Assembly (NCBI GenBank): GCA_032768795.1
Contig: CP136491.1
Location: 2,232,001-2,296,000, forward strand
Length of the DNA stretch: 64,000 bases
Direction of reading: 5' to 3'
DNA from: Tremella fuciformis
Lineage: Eukaryota > Basidiomycota > Tremellomycetes > Tremellales > Tremellaceae
How positions within the stretch are numbered: the first letter of the stretch is position 1; each line of letters begins with the position of its first letter. Positions 1 to 10,879 of the stretch are shown here, one piece after another. The translations under genes were made by a program, and so were the position numbers. The notes under the pieces are model-generated. The model had not been told where the DNA came from and ran no database searches. It worked only from the letters and a program-made list of their open reading frames with translations.

Positions 1-736
1 GTCCTCATCATCAAAAGTTTCGCCATGTCCGTCTGACTGCGATACATTCTCCCGGAGCCCCGAAGGTGTATCGCCTCCCAGAGATATAGACACTGCGGAC
101 TGCCTCGCACTGATGTAGACGCTCTGCTCGGTCCGGCCACTCCTGCCGCTCTTTGCGCTCTTCGCGCTGAGTATGGTGTTTGCGCGTGATCGGGGCCGAC
201 TACGGGCCTGATCGGGCACCGACAAGCAGGACGGTGGTCGCTCATTCGGGTTTGCTGAGGGGTACGACGGGCGACGAGAATGGTACATCATCCGAGCGGA
301 GAGGTCCGACGGCTCAGAGCTTTGGTCGAGGTGGAGGTGGGCAGTCCTGAGGCCAAATAAATCACTGCAGAGCTGAACAGATGTCAGCTTGCAAGCCAGA
401 CCGAGGAGGCAAACGTGGGAGGGCGCAGGGGAGGGTCAAGGTAGGAGGAATGTCACGAATGTAGAATGTCCTCACTTACTGCTCTCACCACGGCACCGAC
501 ACGGAAAAGGTCGTCATCCTTGCCCGACGGTTTGACGTCCAGCAGGAGCCCACCGCAATGTACGATCCGCACCAACAACAGCGCCGCAAGCACATCTGCC
601 AAGCCTCCGGTGGGAGAGAATGACCATCCCGGTCGGACTGACTCGATGTATTCCAGGAGTCGAGGGAGGAAGTGTGGCGTGCCGGGTTCGGGGATCATCC
701 CTCGCGTCCGAGAACGAGAGTGCTGGTCGACAAACT
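1..736 (-). CDS. Unidentified gene, 3' part only, runs off left edge
   Basis: Two frames join across a plausible intron: an exon at 736-480, donor GTAAGT at 479-474, acceptor TTCAG, and an exon from 372 that stays open to base 1. The first exon begins after an acceptor (CATGTAG), so the true start lies upstream and I could not place it. The deduced protein has a hydrophobic stretch (reading ADVLAALLLVRIV) that could be one membrane segment. A Ser/Arg/Pro-rich region follows, with an acidic run (ETFDDED) at the edge. I do not recognise the family. Uninterrupted frame over 124 codons in the last exon and a good splice junction are the only support; the function is unknown. Confidence 0.4.
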
Positions 737-2104
737 CTACATGTGATCAAGACGGGCAGGATGTCGAGCTTCAGCGTCAGTCGAAGGCTTGAATGGGTCG
801 CCTGATAGATAGGCGCTCCATAAAGTCCCAAGTTTCAAGCTTAAGCATGCCTAAATTTGCCCGATCTCATTGCTCTCGTCGCCACACTTTGTTCTCAAGC
901 CTACAGATCGCTAAGCATTACAGCTACTGGCTTGAGGGTTGGCACTCACACCCATTAAGTAGCCTGTGGAACCCAAAAATTTCGGGCTAGAAGCCTGAAG
1001 GAAGTCTGCAACCTGAGATACCAAGGTCGCGACGTCGTTAGGGCACCTATTTCGGAGGCGGCCGACTTTGCGGTACACATCCTGGCTTCCTATCATGACG
1101 GGCATGACACTCCAGCCCGGTAGCCCTGTCTTAGGGTGCCAATGACCGCACACAGCCAATCTTTGACCGCACCCGCCGGGAACTCATGCAGCCGCTCTTG
1201 ATACGTGCACACCTTTTCCAGCTGAGTCATCTCCCCACAAGCCACTGCCGGCAGATATAGACAGCCGCAGCAATAATGCCAACCTCTCAATTTCGGTTCC
1301 AAGTTCGCGGCAGGTGCGACCTCGGGTCGAACTCTCAACGTCGTCGACAAAGGCGGAGCCCATTGTCCGAACATGACGATGCTGCGGCGGGCCTTGTCGT
1401 TGGACGCAGAACCTGAAGCGAGCCTCGAGCGTCTCACGTCCGCCCTTCGTCAAACTCAGCTGTCCACGCCACCCGAAGTGCTTTTTCAGTGCCCCCTGGC
1501 GAGCTGTCGCGAGCCCTCGACCGGTACCAGACTGGGTAGAAGCACACCTACCGGGGCGGTGTCAGCAGTAGCATCATTTGCGACGCGAAGACCCGAGGCA
1601 GTATCGAGGCGCTCGAGTTGGGTCGTCAGATATGGATCCGCCCGGCAAGGCGCTTCTCGCCGGACTTTGTACTGAAGGTGTATGGTGTGACAGGCACCTG
1701 AGCTGGGACTCGGCATGCCGCGGCTCATTTTCGCATGTAGTGTATTGGGAGTCAGACGGGCGCAAATGTGTCACGGTGATTAGGGAGGCTTCTCAAGACA
1801 AGGTCGAGCGAGATGATAAATACAGCAAGCCAAAGCAGACGCAGTAAACGGAGCACAAGGGATATTGACAAAGTAGCAGTGTGGTTAGCGAGACCCTGTT
1901 GTACCGCGACTGCTTATAGGGACGTGGCCTGACGACGATCAGAGCTCACGGCGCCGCAACTTCCCGCCGGAGCGGGGTTTGATGGCCTTTTAGGAGCCGC
2001 TGCAAATGTTCAAAAAGGATGGCCCGCACTGAGCGGGCAGTGTATGTTCATGTGTACAGACTATATGGGCTGGTCCGACGCTACGGACAGACGAGAACAG
2101 GGTC
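737..2104. other. No supported gene
   Basis: Only short overlapping frames on both strands are present. A minus-strand frame at about 960-1160 looks mildly protein-like (ending GSTGYLMG before a possible GTGAGT donor) and could be an upstream exon of the gene at 1-736, but I could not connect it. No repeats, tRNA-like or transposon-like structure seen. Confidence 0.4.
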
Positions 2105-3811
2105 CTAGTTGATCGAGACGAGCTTGACGTCAAACTTGAGTGTCGACCTGCCGTGTATTGAGCACGACGCAACCTCATCTCGCACGGAGGGAGTGCTCAC
2201 CCCTTCGGTATTCCAGGGATTTTTTGGTTTCCATACGCCAGCTGAGAGGGTATCTTGGCTCAGCCGACAGTCAGGCATATGCTCATCGGAAGACTCACAG
2301 TCAAGCGGCGCTCGCCACCAACGGCCATACCAACCAGACCCTCGTCCCAACCACGGATTACCTCTCCGCGTCCGAGGACAAACTTGAACGGCGCCCCGGC
2401 AGTGTTGGAATCGAACTGCTTGCCGTTCTCCAGTTTACCGATGTATCGCATACCCAGCTTCTTGCCGGTCTTGGCACCTGGTCCCTCGCCGAGCTTGACA
2501 TCTTCGATCACGAGGCCGGAGGGAAGGGTGCGCTGGACGTCAGCGTCAGTATTCAAGCTCGGGCAGCGCGGATCGAGGAGATGGTAGACCATGCATACTA
2601 TACGAGGTGACATGTGGGGTGAAATACCGATCGACTCAGGCCCTCACCTTGGCGGTCTTGCCGGCGACGGCGGGCGCGGCTGGCTTGCCGCCCTCAGCTT
2701 CAAGCTTGGCCTTTTTCGCGAGTTTCTTCTTCTGGTTTTTGCTGAGACCGTCGGTCGAAGTCATGGAGGTGTCGGCGGCGATCTCCTCGGCCTTGCGTTT
2801 GGGCGCAGCGGCAGGAGCGGGGGTAGGGGCGGGCTTCGACTCGGCCTTGACGGGCTTCTCAGCTTTGAGAGCAGGGACGGAAGGTGGGGCATGAGCGACA
2901 GCCTTCTTCTCCATCTTAGGCGCCGCCGGCGCCGGCTTCTCATCGAGCTCCTCGATGGTGGCGGACGCATCGGAATCCTCCTCTTCGCCATACAGTTCCG
3001 AATAATCATCGTAGTCCTCCGAATCAAAGTCTGACTCGTCCTCCGAGTCCGAGTCCGCGTACGACGGCATCTGATTGATGTAATTGCCCATGAGATGCAC
3101 CGCGCTGGTTGTGAGAAGAGCTCGGGTGGAAAGAAACTCACTTCTCGCCGGTCACCTCGAACATGATCGCCTCGCCCTCGGTGAAGGTGAGGTTGACGGA
3201 GGCTTGCTCGACCTGTTTCACCTTCAGCTGATGTCCCTGTCAGGGAAAGGGGGGAACCAACACGGCCAGCAAGTAGCGAGCAGATGACATTGGTCTCGGC
3301 AAGCTCCTCATCGTCCGAAAAGTCAGAGTCCTCGTCATCCTCGTCATCGTCTTGATCGACTTCGTCTTCAACGGCTTCATCGGCCTTCTTGCCATTGACC
3401 TTCCCCTTGGACTTGCCCGCCGCCTCCTGGTCCGCCTCCTCCTCGCTCAACTCAAACTCGTCTTCCAGCTCCTCCTCCAACTCCGAGTCGAGCTCCTCGT
3501 CCGAGTCCTCGTCGTCGCTGTCGAACCAGTGAGGGGGGATCGGCTGGTGAGTGACCTTGATGACGGAACGGCCATCAGAGGATTTGAGATCTTCGCCGAG
3601 AGCAGCCTGAGTGAGGACAAAGTCGCGTGGAACGAGCATTGACACCGGCTCCCCTGAGAATCAGCACCACCTTGATTGTTGGCGTCGCGTCGAGATAGAC
3701 TACACGTGGGTAGACATACCAGGGAGGAGGGTCAAGCTCTGTCGCTGTCAGCGCCGGTTCCTTCGGACAGATACGTGAGCTACACACCCAAAGGTTCATC
3801 TTGACTGCCAT
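2105..3811 (-). CDS. FPR4: Nucleolar FKBP-type peptidyl-prolyl isomerase (FPR3/FPR4 family)
   Basis: The protein starts MAVKMNLW (first exon 3811-3788, only 24 nt). A 25-nt exon (3744-3720) and a third exon from 3653 follow, giving the family's N-terminal nucleoplasmin-like domain. Two long acidic Asp/Glu blocks come next, then a Lys/Ala-rich segment with a [12 protein letters not shown] basic stretch, then a complete C-terminal FKBP domain: [40 protein letters not shown] and a terminal [11 protein letters not shown]. The last two exons are bounded by tiny introns; the stop is at 2107-2105. Known members are nucleolar prolyl isomerases and histone chaperones acting at rDNA chromatin. One internal boundary near 3290-3240 is uncertain: no good GT donor keeps frame there. 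The family assignment is secure; FPR3 versus FPR4 cannot be decided. Confidence 0.92.
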
Positions 3812-4123
3812 TTCTGCACGAGTTTCGCTTGTTTTCTTCTTCTTCTCGATGTCAATGGTAGCAGGAAAAGAAGTTTGGGATAAGTCAGGCGAGAGCAAAA
3901 TCAACTTTGGTAACATTACAAAAATCAACTTTTTGATCCCGCTTGAGCACGTGGCAGTTAATGCCGACTCATCCGCCAGATCGCCGGGTGTGGCAACCCG
4001 TCCCCATCACCCGGCATGACGTCCTCGCCGGTCCCTCAACCACCGCCATTCCTCTTAACAGCTTCGACTCTGGCAGCATACACCTAGTAGTGTCTGTGCA
4101 TTCTTGCCAGGGTATAAGGCAGG

Positions 4124-4855
4124 ATGGTCAGTAGCAGCGTATATCTCTGTGTGTGTCGGAGCTGACACCAAGTCCAACACCCTTCGGCCCTACCTCAACG
4201 CGGTGCGGGCCACCCTCACAGCCGCTCTGACCTTGGAGAACTTTGCATCGCAGCAGGTGGAACGGCATAACAAGCCAGAAGTAGAGTCGTCGTGAGTCTG
4301 CATCATACGCTACAGTGGAGGTCGAGCCTCTGTGCAATGTTTTACACTTTTGAGCCGGACTGATCGTGTGCAGAACGTCCCCCGAGGTCCTCCTCCTGCC
4401 CCTCGTCGTATCTCGAAATGAATCCGAACGTGTCCTTATCGAGCCATCAGTCAACTCTATTCGCCTGAGTATCGCCATCAAACAAGCCGACGAGATCGAG
4501 AAGATCTTGTGTCACAAATTTACACGATTCATGATGATGCGCGCAGAGGGTTTCGTAATTCTCAGAAGAAAAGCGATACCAGCGAGTCATCTTTGGCTTC
4601 CAATTGATAACGGCTGACTGCCAGGGCTACGACATTTCCTTCCTCATCACCAACTTCCATGCCGAGTCGATGCTCAAACATAAGCTCGTCGACTTCATCA
4701 TTCAGTTTATGGAGGATGTAGACAAGGAGATTTCAGAGATGAAGCTGTCGTTGAATGCGAGGGCACGGATTGTTGCGGAGAGCTACTTGACCACTGTACG
4801 TCATCCATCCTGAGCTCTGAGTGGTTGGCTGCGTGCTGATGTCCAGTTTGCATGA
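4124..4855 (+). CDS. ARC19: Arp2/3 complex subunit 4 (ARPC4, p20)
   Basis: The spliced product is close to metazoan ARPC4 over its whole length (about 168 residues). Recognisable blocks include [67 protein letters not shown] and [19 protein letters not shown]. It forms the structural core of the Arp2/3 actin-nucleating complex. Exon 1 is just the ATG (4124-4126), followed by an intron at 4127-4172 and TCC AAC ACC in exon 2. The next intron splits a Ser codon. Another, at 4582-4624, has a GC donor (GCGAGT) and CAG acceptor; only this boundary joins RRKAIP to GYDISF in frame, matching the conserved RRKPVEGYDISF region. The last intron precedes TTT GCA TGA. Because family conservation fixes most of the exon boundaries, confidence is very high. 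Confidence 0.97.
4582..4624 (+). other. GC-AG intron in ARPC4
   Basis: The 43-nt intron begins GCGAGT and ends GCCAG. No GT donor nearby preserves the reading frame across this highly conserved part of the protein, so a non-canonical GC-AG intron is the simplest reading. Confidence 0.85.
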
Positions 4856-5540
4856 GTTGTATGAACACTTTCATTCGTAAAGAAGGCGTGTGCGGGTGTG
4901 CGCGTTGGTACTGGAATCAGTGGCAATCCCGTTCCAGCTTCGCGAATGGTGAGGCTTTGGTATGGCACTGTCTACGCCATCCGAGGTACACCCGCTGTCC
5001 TCGTTGCCGCAGCAAGTAGACTTCACAGACGATCGAAAGTTGACTATTACCTCTAGCCGATTCGCATCCATGGCCTAACCCTCAAGATACCGCATCGCAA
5101 GATGGTTGCTCGGAGGACCAACAGAATCGAAAGCGGTATGAGGTGCAAGTCAGGAGCAAGTGATTGTAGACACTGATCAGAGCCGGTTCCACGATGGCTG
5201 TCGGGCTCAGTCTGGCGCGCAATGTGGACAAGCTTGACTCGACTCGGTGAGACAGATTGCAGACGATCAGGCATCCCATACAAGGACCAATTTGTCCCGA
5301 TACTGTTGAGTCCAGGCCGAACTTGAACGCGTCTGCCTGTGGGATGAATATAGGCTTGGACGACACGGCTATGTCTTGTAGTGGGTGTTTCGCCTCCTTT
5401 CATCGAGGTAAGAAGTGTCCTACCCAAGCGCTCATCCCTTATGCGCAGTGGTGAGCTAATCGTTTTCGACGTCTCTCTCACCCACCTGACCGTCTTAGCT
5501 CAATCAATGCCGCGAATTTCTGAGCGAACCCCCTTCTCGC
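4856..5540. other. Intergenic, possible upstream exons of the next gene
   Basis: No recognisable gene. A plus frame around 5257-5400 ends at a strong donor (CATCGAG|GTAAGA), and an acceptor (CCGTCTTAG) precedes a frame that opens directly into the gene starting at 5541. Upstream coding exons are therefore possible but I could not phase them. Confidence 0.35.
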
Positions 5541-6570
5541 ATGGCCCCCGAGGGCACTCAGGCCAAAACTCGCAGAGAGGACGTGCTTCTCCACGGTCAG
5601 CACTAACACAGACCGAGCGGATTTGGGCGGCATGGGCAGTCCTGACGAAATACCCTGCAGACACAATGCGAGTCAATAGAGCCCGACAGATGTACCAGAG
5701 GCACCGACACCGGAGCTTAGGGAATACGCGCGAGCTTGCCTCCTGGCCGGAGGCTTGTACGTTGTCCAATCGAGCGGCTCCGGGTCTGACGTCTGGATCG
5801 AGATGGATGAGGTCGTTCGGCGGTATGGGACTGCCTTCGTGGACTCGGTCGCTCCAGAGGCCCGGACAATCGACGCATTGCGTCCCGCCGAGATGGCTAC
5901 CAGTCCTTGGTCCCAATCTCACAGCGGAAACAGAGCTGAATACTCATTTGCACAAACTTCAGCTTCAACATCGCCTACGCAAACACCGCCTCCCGCACGC
6001 TCGGGAGGGACCAGCAGCTGGGCACGTCGTGGAGATCCCAGTCGAGTGGAAGAGTCGGCATCGCGTGCACAAACATCTCAATCGAGGGTTGATCATCCAG
6101 ACAGGTGCGCTACAGATCGCACTGAAGGAGCTGGGAGCTACGGCAACACGCAAAGTCGCCGCAGCAATTCAAGTTGGTGGACGTACCGCAATGGAGACCC
6201 CTCGTCTCGACGGAGTTATTCCAGACGCAGCGAGAAAGTCGCCAATTTTGGGAAGACGCGCACGCACAGTCCAGACTCGTGTCGACACGATGAGCCGAGA
6301 TATGAATCTACAACACGCGGCCGCATACCTCCATCTCGCACCGTTCGATGTGTAGCACCAGCATCTGTCATCGAGCAGCTGGCGACGTGTCGCCTTGGCG
6401 GCCTGTGGCAGGAGAATCGATCGTCCTCTGAACGTGCTCCTCCTGAGGCGCCGTTCCTCATGCGGCACGGCACAGAAAAGCGGTGTCCGCCGCGGCGGGC
6501 GTCAGGCGGAAGGGTATCTGTTCAAGTGCTGGTCCAGGGTTATCAGCACGCGGGACTGGAGTGTAGCTGA
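5541..6570 (+). CDS. Orphan gene, Ser/Arg-rich disordered protein (tentative exon model)
   Basis: Exons proposed at 5541-5582, 5612-5638 and 5680-6570 keep one frame and give a protein of about 319 residues. The last exon is open for 296 codons. Its start (VPEAPTPELREYARACLLAG, then a segment containing DVWIEMDEVVRRYG) looks structured, with a short possible helix pair. The rest is rich in Ser, Arg, Thr and Pro, as in disordered fungal proteins. The first intron would be only 29 nt, which is short even here, so the true start may be further 5'. No domain is recognised and no function is proposed. A longer frame in another phase covers part of the same DNA but lacks this organised N-terminal segment. 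Confidence 0.4.
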
Positions 6571-7217
6571 AGCAGATGGCCACGACTCTGCCCCTTGCTA
6601 ATAATGCATTGGAGCGCAATCTGCTGGGGACGACGGGACAAGGCGGGGCGAGCAGCTATTTGACGAGAGCGCGGGTAAGGTCCGTTGTGCGTGAGCCTGA
6701 AGGAGATCTATAAAAGAACGTCACAACGTTTCACGTCACTAGAAGTCCACCTTCCGACCAAGGAAGTTGACACACAGACTGCAGAGGCTTCTCGGAGCTG
6801 AGTTTGAGACTTAGCTGCCCCATCGCGCCCGGCCGAGTGGCCTTGCTTAAGTCGCTCAGTTCACTCTCCAATTTCGTCATCTGTGCGTCACAGGCGAAGC
6901 GCCAGGAGATGACGGGTCTTTCGCCTTGCTAGGCCGCCTCGTTTATGTGACACGCTCCTTTGACCAACCATATCGGGGATGTGATGCTTGAGCAGTGTGC
7001 TTGGGGCATCACAGATGCACGGAAGAAGCCGAGAGGGATGCCCACCCGGGATGTTCCGGTCACGGGTCTTTGTCGTACATATAAGATAATCTCACCCATT
7101 GCCACATTCCTCAAGACAGCTACTTTGCACCTAAGAACTATTTGGAGTTTGGACTTCCCGTCAACCAGGTTAACGAATAGACAGTTAATTGTCTGAATTT
7201 TGGAGGCTGCTTACAAT
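6571..7217. other. Intergenic with a TATA-like box
   Basis: No gene seen. A TATAAAA sequence at 6709-6715 could be a core promoter for a plus-strand transcript, possibly the gene beginning at 7218, though the distance would imply a long leader or upstream exon. Confidence 0.35.
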
Positions 7218-8012
7218 ATGTCCAGCAGCTCCAACCTTAGGAAACGCAGCTCCGATACTAGCGGACTGGAATCGCCGCAGCAGCGCCGTAGGCGACTCTC
7301 CCATGCTATGAGCTTCCAAATCGCGCGTAGTGGCCCCCTTGGTGTCAATCCTTCAGACGGATCTGCCGCTCAACGGACCAACACAGCACCGCCTCCCGTA
7401 ACATATGCTCCGACTCGCTCAAATTCCGAGTCTATCTATCCCCAGTGGTCCAAGAACGGTAAGCAGCACGCTACGTATTGGTCCACGGCTTCTGCCACGG
7501 TGCTCGATGGGCCTCCGCCAAGAATGGATCGACCCGATACGGGGATTTCAAGAGGTGGTTTTTTGACCGCTTCTCCAACACGGATGACCGCAGAGCTCAG
7601 TGAGCGGCCCGTTGTGCCGTCAGCTGAGGTGCCAGCGCCGAGTTCTCGGTGGATGACAACGCACGATACGTCAATATCTAAGGACAGCGACTCCTCCCGT
7701 GCACCCTTGACTAAGACCTCAGTGTCATTTCTGGTATCTAAGAATAGCGTAAAGGCATCAGGCAGCACCCTTGACGACTTGCCGAGAAACACAATGGACG
7801 ACTCGATCAACAACGAGGTCACGTTTGAGCTGCGCATGTTGTACGGCGATAGCCCCGAGAAAGCCTCGACGACGGCAGAATCGACCATCTCGGAGATGTC
7901 AGCTGCTGGCGACTTATCACTAGCAGCTGGGCCGTCGACCAGTTCCCTTGTCGCAGGGCCTTCCCATGGTCCATATCCTACGTCGAGCAAACATGGTGAG
8001 AAGACTCCATGA
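7218..8012 (+). CDS. Orphan gene, Ser/Thr/Pro-rich protein with basic patch
   Basis: An open frame of 264 codons starts MSSSSNLRKRSSDTSGLE and has an early basic patch (QQRRRRLSH) that could be a nuclear localisation signal. Low-complexity Ser/Thr/Pro segments with scattered acidic residues follow. Near the end, CATG|GTGAGA is a good splice donor, and acceptors lie at about 8060 and 8144. The real protein may therefore continue with a different C-terminus, perhaps ending shortly after a VEGFRPLPS segment. I found no domain or homologue. Confidence rests on length, composition and the lack of a better frame on the other strand. Confidence 0.45.
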   Translation: MSSSSNLRKRSSDTSGLESPQQRRRRLSHAMSFQIARSGPLGVNPSDGSAAQRTNTAPPPVTYAPTRSNSESIYPQWSKNGKQHATYWSTASATVLDGPPPRMDRPDTGISRGGFLTASPTRMTAELSERPVVPSAEVPAPSSRWMTTHDTSISKDSDSSRAPLTKTSVSFLVSKNSVKASGSTLDDLPRNTMDDSINNEVTFELRMLYGDSPEKASTTAESTISEMSAAGDLSLAAGPSTSSLVAGPSHGPYPTSSKHGEKTP

Positions 8013-8172
8013 GACGTGCAATACTTGCTGTATGACACAACTATGACACGGACATTAGTCGAAGGCTTTCGTCCGCTTCCCTCAGTATGTATGAGCTCCT
8101 CTTCTCTGGTCGCCACATAGCCTTCTTTCTGAATCTTCATATAGTACGTTCTTGGCACGGCACACAAGTCAG

Positions 8173-9060
8173 ATGACATCGCCCCATCCTCTCATTATGA
8201 GTCCTGCTCTGCCGTCAATCACCAATCGTGAAGACACTACCTCCATTCCTTGTGGGAGGCACGAGACTTCCGTCGACTTGGGAATCTACGACCAAGGTTC
8301 TCTCCTGGATCAGGGTCGCAGCGAGACGTCTTTGAGCGTGATTATCATGCTGAATGATGCTTCGCTCCAGACGATCGGAGACTCATACCGTCCAAGTGAC
8401 ACACGTGACCGTCATGATGTCCGCCCACGACTGATCAGCAAACGACCATCGAACTCTTCAGCACAACAGCCTGCCATGAGCGGACAGGACGCGCGGAGCC
8501 AAATGTGTCCGAGGTACAAGGCCACTGGTGGTAGGGGTCGCGCCTGGATTCGCGGGGTTGCACACGATGCCACCAAACAGAAGTCAACGGATGCGCCGGG
8601 TGCGTCTACCTTGATGTCGCAGAATCCTCCCCAGTCATGGTTCCCGCACACTACAACATTGACCCGGTCCCAATTTCGAAATCTCATCAACGGCCGTGCT
8701 CCAAAGATCGCGCGTTCACACCAGCTGAGCTGGGGTCAAGAATACAAAGATGCGCGTCGGAATGGAGCTGACTGGAAATGTTCTGTAGAGTATGCCAATA
8801 TGGCTTATGCCTATAAGCGCACTCATTTGTCCGCGGAAGATTACGATCAGGCGTTGGCAGCGCAGCAGCAGGGCTGGCAGTCCCGGGTGTGGCAGTGCAG
8901 CGCCGCGTTGAACCTTGACAACGGTGTCCAGAGAACCGAGTGCTGGTCGGTCGACCAGATGCCCGCGTTGATGAATGGCCAGACAGCAGATGCCATACCC
9001 AAAGACGAAGAGCACCCAATCACTCCCCTCATGAGGTCTACAGGGCACTCCCAAGAATGA
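8173..9060 (+). CDS. Orphan gene or 3' exon of the preceding gene
   Basis: This frame of 295 codons begins at ATG 8173; upstream in frame are seven more codons from a possible acceptor (CATATAG at 8138-8144). Most of the product is polar and probably disordered. The C-terminal third is more structured-looking, with the segments YANMAYAYKRTHLSAEDYD, ALAAQQQGWQSRVWQCS and ECWSVDQMPALM, several Trp and Cys residues and alternating charged helices. It could be a separate gene, or a downstream exon of the gene at 7218, but a splice in the correct phase was not found. No family is recognised. Confidence 0.4.
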   Translation: MTSPHPLIMSPALPSITNREDTTSIPCGRHETSVDLGIYDQGSLLDQGRSETSLSVIIMLNDASLQTIGDSYRPSDTRDRHDVRPRLISKRPSNSSAQQPAMSGQDARSQMCPRYKATGGRGRAWIRGVAHDATKQKSTDAPGASTLMSQNPPQSWFPHTTTLTRSQFRNLINGRAPKIARSHQLSWGQEYKDARRNGADWKCSVEYANMAYAYKRTHLSAEDYDQALAAQQQGWQSRVWQCSAALNLDNGVQRTECWSVDQMPALMNGQTADAIPKDEEHPITPLMRSTGHSQE

Positions 9061-10525
9061 CTGTAGAGCTCCACGTCGTTCAGTCACCGTCGCAGCTGCT
9101 TTCATAGCATTTCATGCAGCAACATACATGCACAGTCTGAGCTGATTGAAGGCCCAAGGGAGGATGAGAACGAAAGTTCGGGCCCTCGATCTGGGTTGAG
9201 CCCTCACTCCTTTTTTGGACCAGGGGGCCTTGGCCTGATTCGCACGCAGTGGCCTGCTCCCTCTTGTATATTCATGAAAAGCTTCTAACAGCGTGAGACA
9301 GGCTACCATGCAAGCCAAGTCTTGAGGCGGTCATACCCAGACCAGACGGTCTCCAAGGACGTAAAGTATGCCAGAGCAGCTTGTCAGGCACGTGAGTCCA
9401 AATCCCGTTGATCAGAGTCGTGAACGAGGGATGCTCCCATCCCTCCGTGCGCATCAATCTACCTAGAGAGAAGTTCGTTGGGAGACTACAGGGGGCACGT
9501 CCTCCGCGCGGCTGCCGACAAGTCAGGTCTTACCACAACAGTCAGGTCTTACCACAACAACAATCAAAAGAGACATCGAGCAGATATTCCATGTGGGCGT
9601 ATTCACAAAGCGAGCGGCGGACAGCTTCTGCAATCAGCACGCTCAAGAAGTCCTCTGTCTTCTATCACGCCGTTCTGTTCGTTGTCGTTTCCAGAACAGT
9701 CATGACATATCCTCACGTCGTGAATAACAGAGCAAGCTCCACGTCAACTTGCAATCAGAACGAACCGCAGTTGCGAAAGTACGTGTTGCACGTCAGAAGC
9801 GATGCCCTACAGTATTTTCCAGAAGCTTTTTGGCGGCTGTTGTGCGTCAGCTTGCCTTTCAAGCAAGAGAACGCAGTCTGACTGCCTGAAACGATACACA
9901 TAGGCGGACATTTCACATCTCTGTCCTCGGTTCAGACGCACATACGTAGGGAGCACCACTCATCCAAAGGATCGGTCCTTCTTCTGTGCCGTGAAGACCC
10001 ACAGTTGAGCAATCCTTGCTTCTCACGACACGCTTCTGGTTTGCCCCGAACTTGACAAAAATGTAAGAGTCGGTGCTCAGTCAATGTGACCTTCACTAAA
10101 TGGTCTTTAAAGGCTATTATGTCAGCCTCAGAGCGCTCCAGGGAGCTGACGTACTTAGAGAAGCAGTTGCAACCTTCTCTCGAACGAAGTAAGCGTCTGC
10201 AGAGGGGACCTATCTATGCCACCATGTGCCGCCCGCCCCGGCAACGGTACATAGGTGACCCGCAACAGCCTGATCGGCGCAGTCGGTCGCCTCAGTCCCA
10301 TATACGGGACTCTATGTCCGCCTCAGACGAAAGACCCGGGTCACAGACTGGGAAAGGGTCTCAACGTACGATCTGAGAGCTTCAAGGACGCAGTAAGAGC
10401 TGCTTCTTTGAGAGCGGCCACGTGGGATGCGAGACCGCTTTCACAGCTCCCTTCGCCCAACGTCCCGAGCGCCATGATGTTACGTGGTAATGTCTCTGAT
10501 ACGTCCAATATCTTTGGAGGGCGTG
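9061..10525. other. No supported gene; short tandem repeat and weak frames
   Basis: Frames at 9408-9881 and 10086-10376 (plus) are the longest. Neither has a recognisable domain or convincing splice structure. A 19-bp tandem duplication lies at 9522-9559. The stretch ends at the miniature LTR element beginning at 10526. Confidence 0.4.
9522..9559 (+). repeat. 19-bp perfect tandem duplication
   Basis: The 19-mer beginning GTCAGGTCTTACC occurs twice head to tail without mismatch. It may be a recent slippage or a healed break. Confidence 0.9.
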
Positions 10526-10638
10526 TGTCAGAACCACGCCGACTAGGTTATAACGGGACTCGAGATCAAGCGGTCGATCTGCGAGTATTGTACCTTTTGG
10601 TCAGTTGTTACCAGAGACCCGTTACTTTGGTCGTGACA
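10526..10638 (+). repeat. 5' LTR of miniature element
   Basis: 113 bp, TGTCA...TGACA, reads as identical to the 3' copy. One further base (G) after the repeat is also shared by chance with the target duplication. Confidence 0.9.
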
Positions 10639-10639
10639 G

Positions 10640-10653
10640 AATACTCGCAGATC
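10640..10653 (+). other. Predicted self-primer binding site of miniature element
   Basis: AATACTCGCAGATC lies one base after the 5' LTR and is the exact reverse complement of 10576-10589 inside the LTR. No match to a tRNA 3' end (a TGG start) is present. Confidence 0.8.
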
Positions 10654-10879
10654 ACGGGTCAACCGTTCGACTCGCTGCCTCTGTGCTTTTCAGAGCACTT
10701 TCTAGTTCGGGTAGTCGGGGCCCGAGGCGCCGCATTGGGTATGCGGGCGCTTTAGAGTTCATCCATCTCCGAGGCAGGAGCAACAACGCCAGACTTGGAA
10801 ATTCGCCGACAGGGTCGGAGGGAGTTTCAGGTGCAAGCCTAGTGGCTGTCGGGACGTCAGCCTTGTGGGACGGGGCGAC

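Noticed and set aside
5381..6355. A 324-codon plus-strand frame overlapping the orphan gene
   Set aside because: Runs through the proposed intron sequences in a different phase and lacks the organised segment (ACLLAGGLYVVQ, DVWIEMDEVVRRYG) found in the alternative frame.
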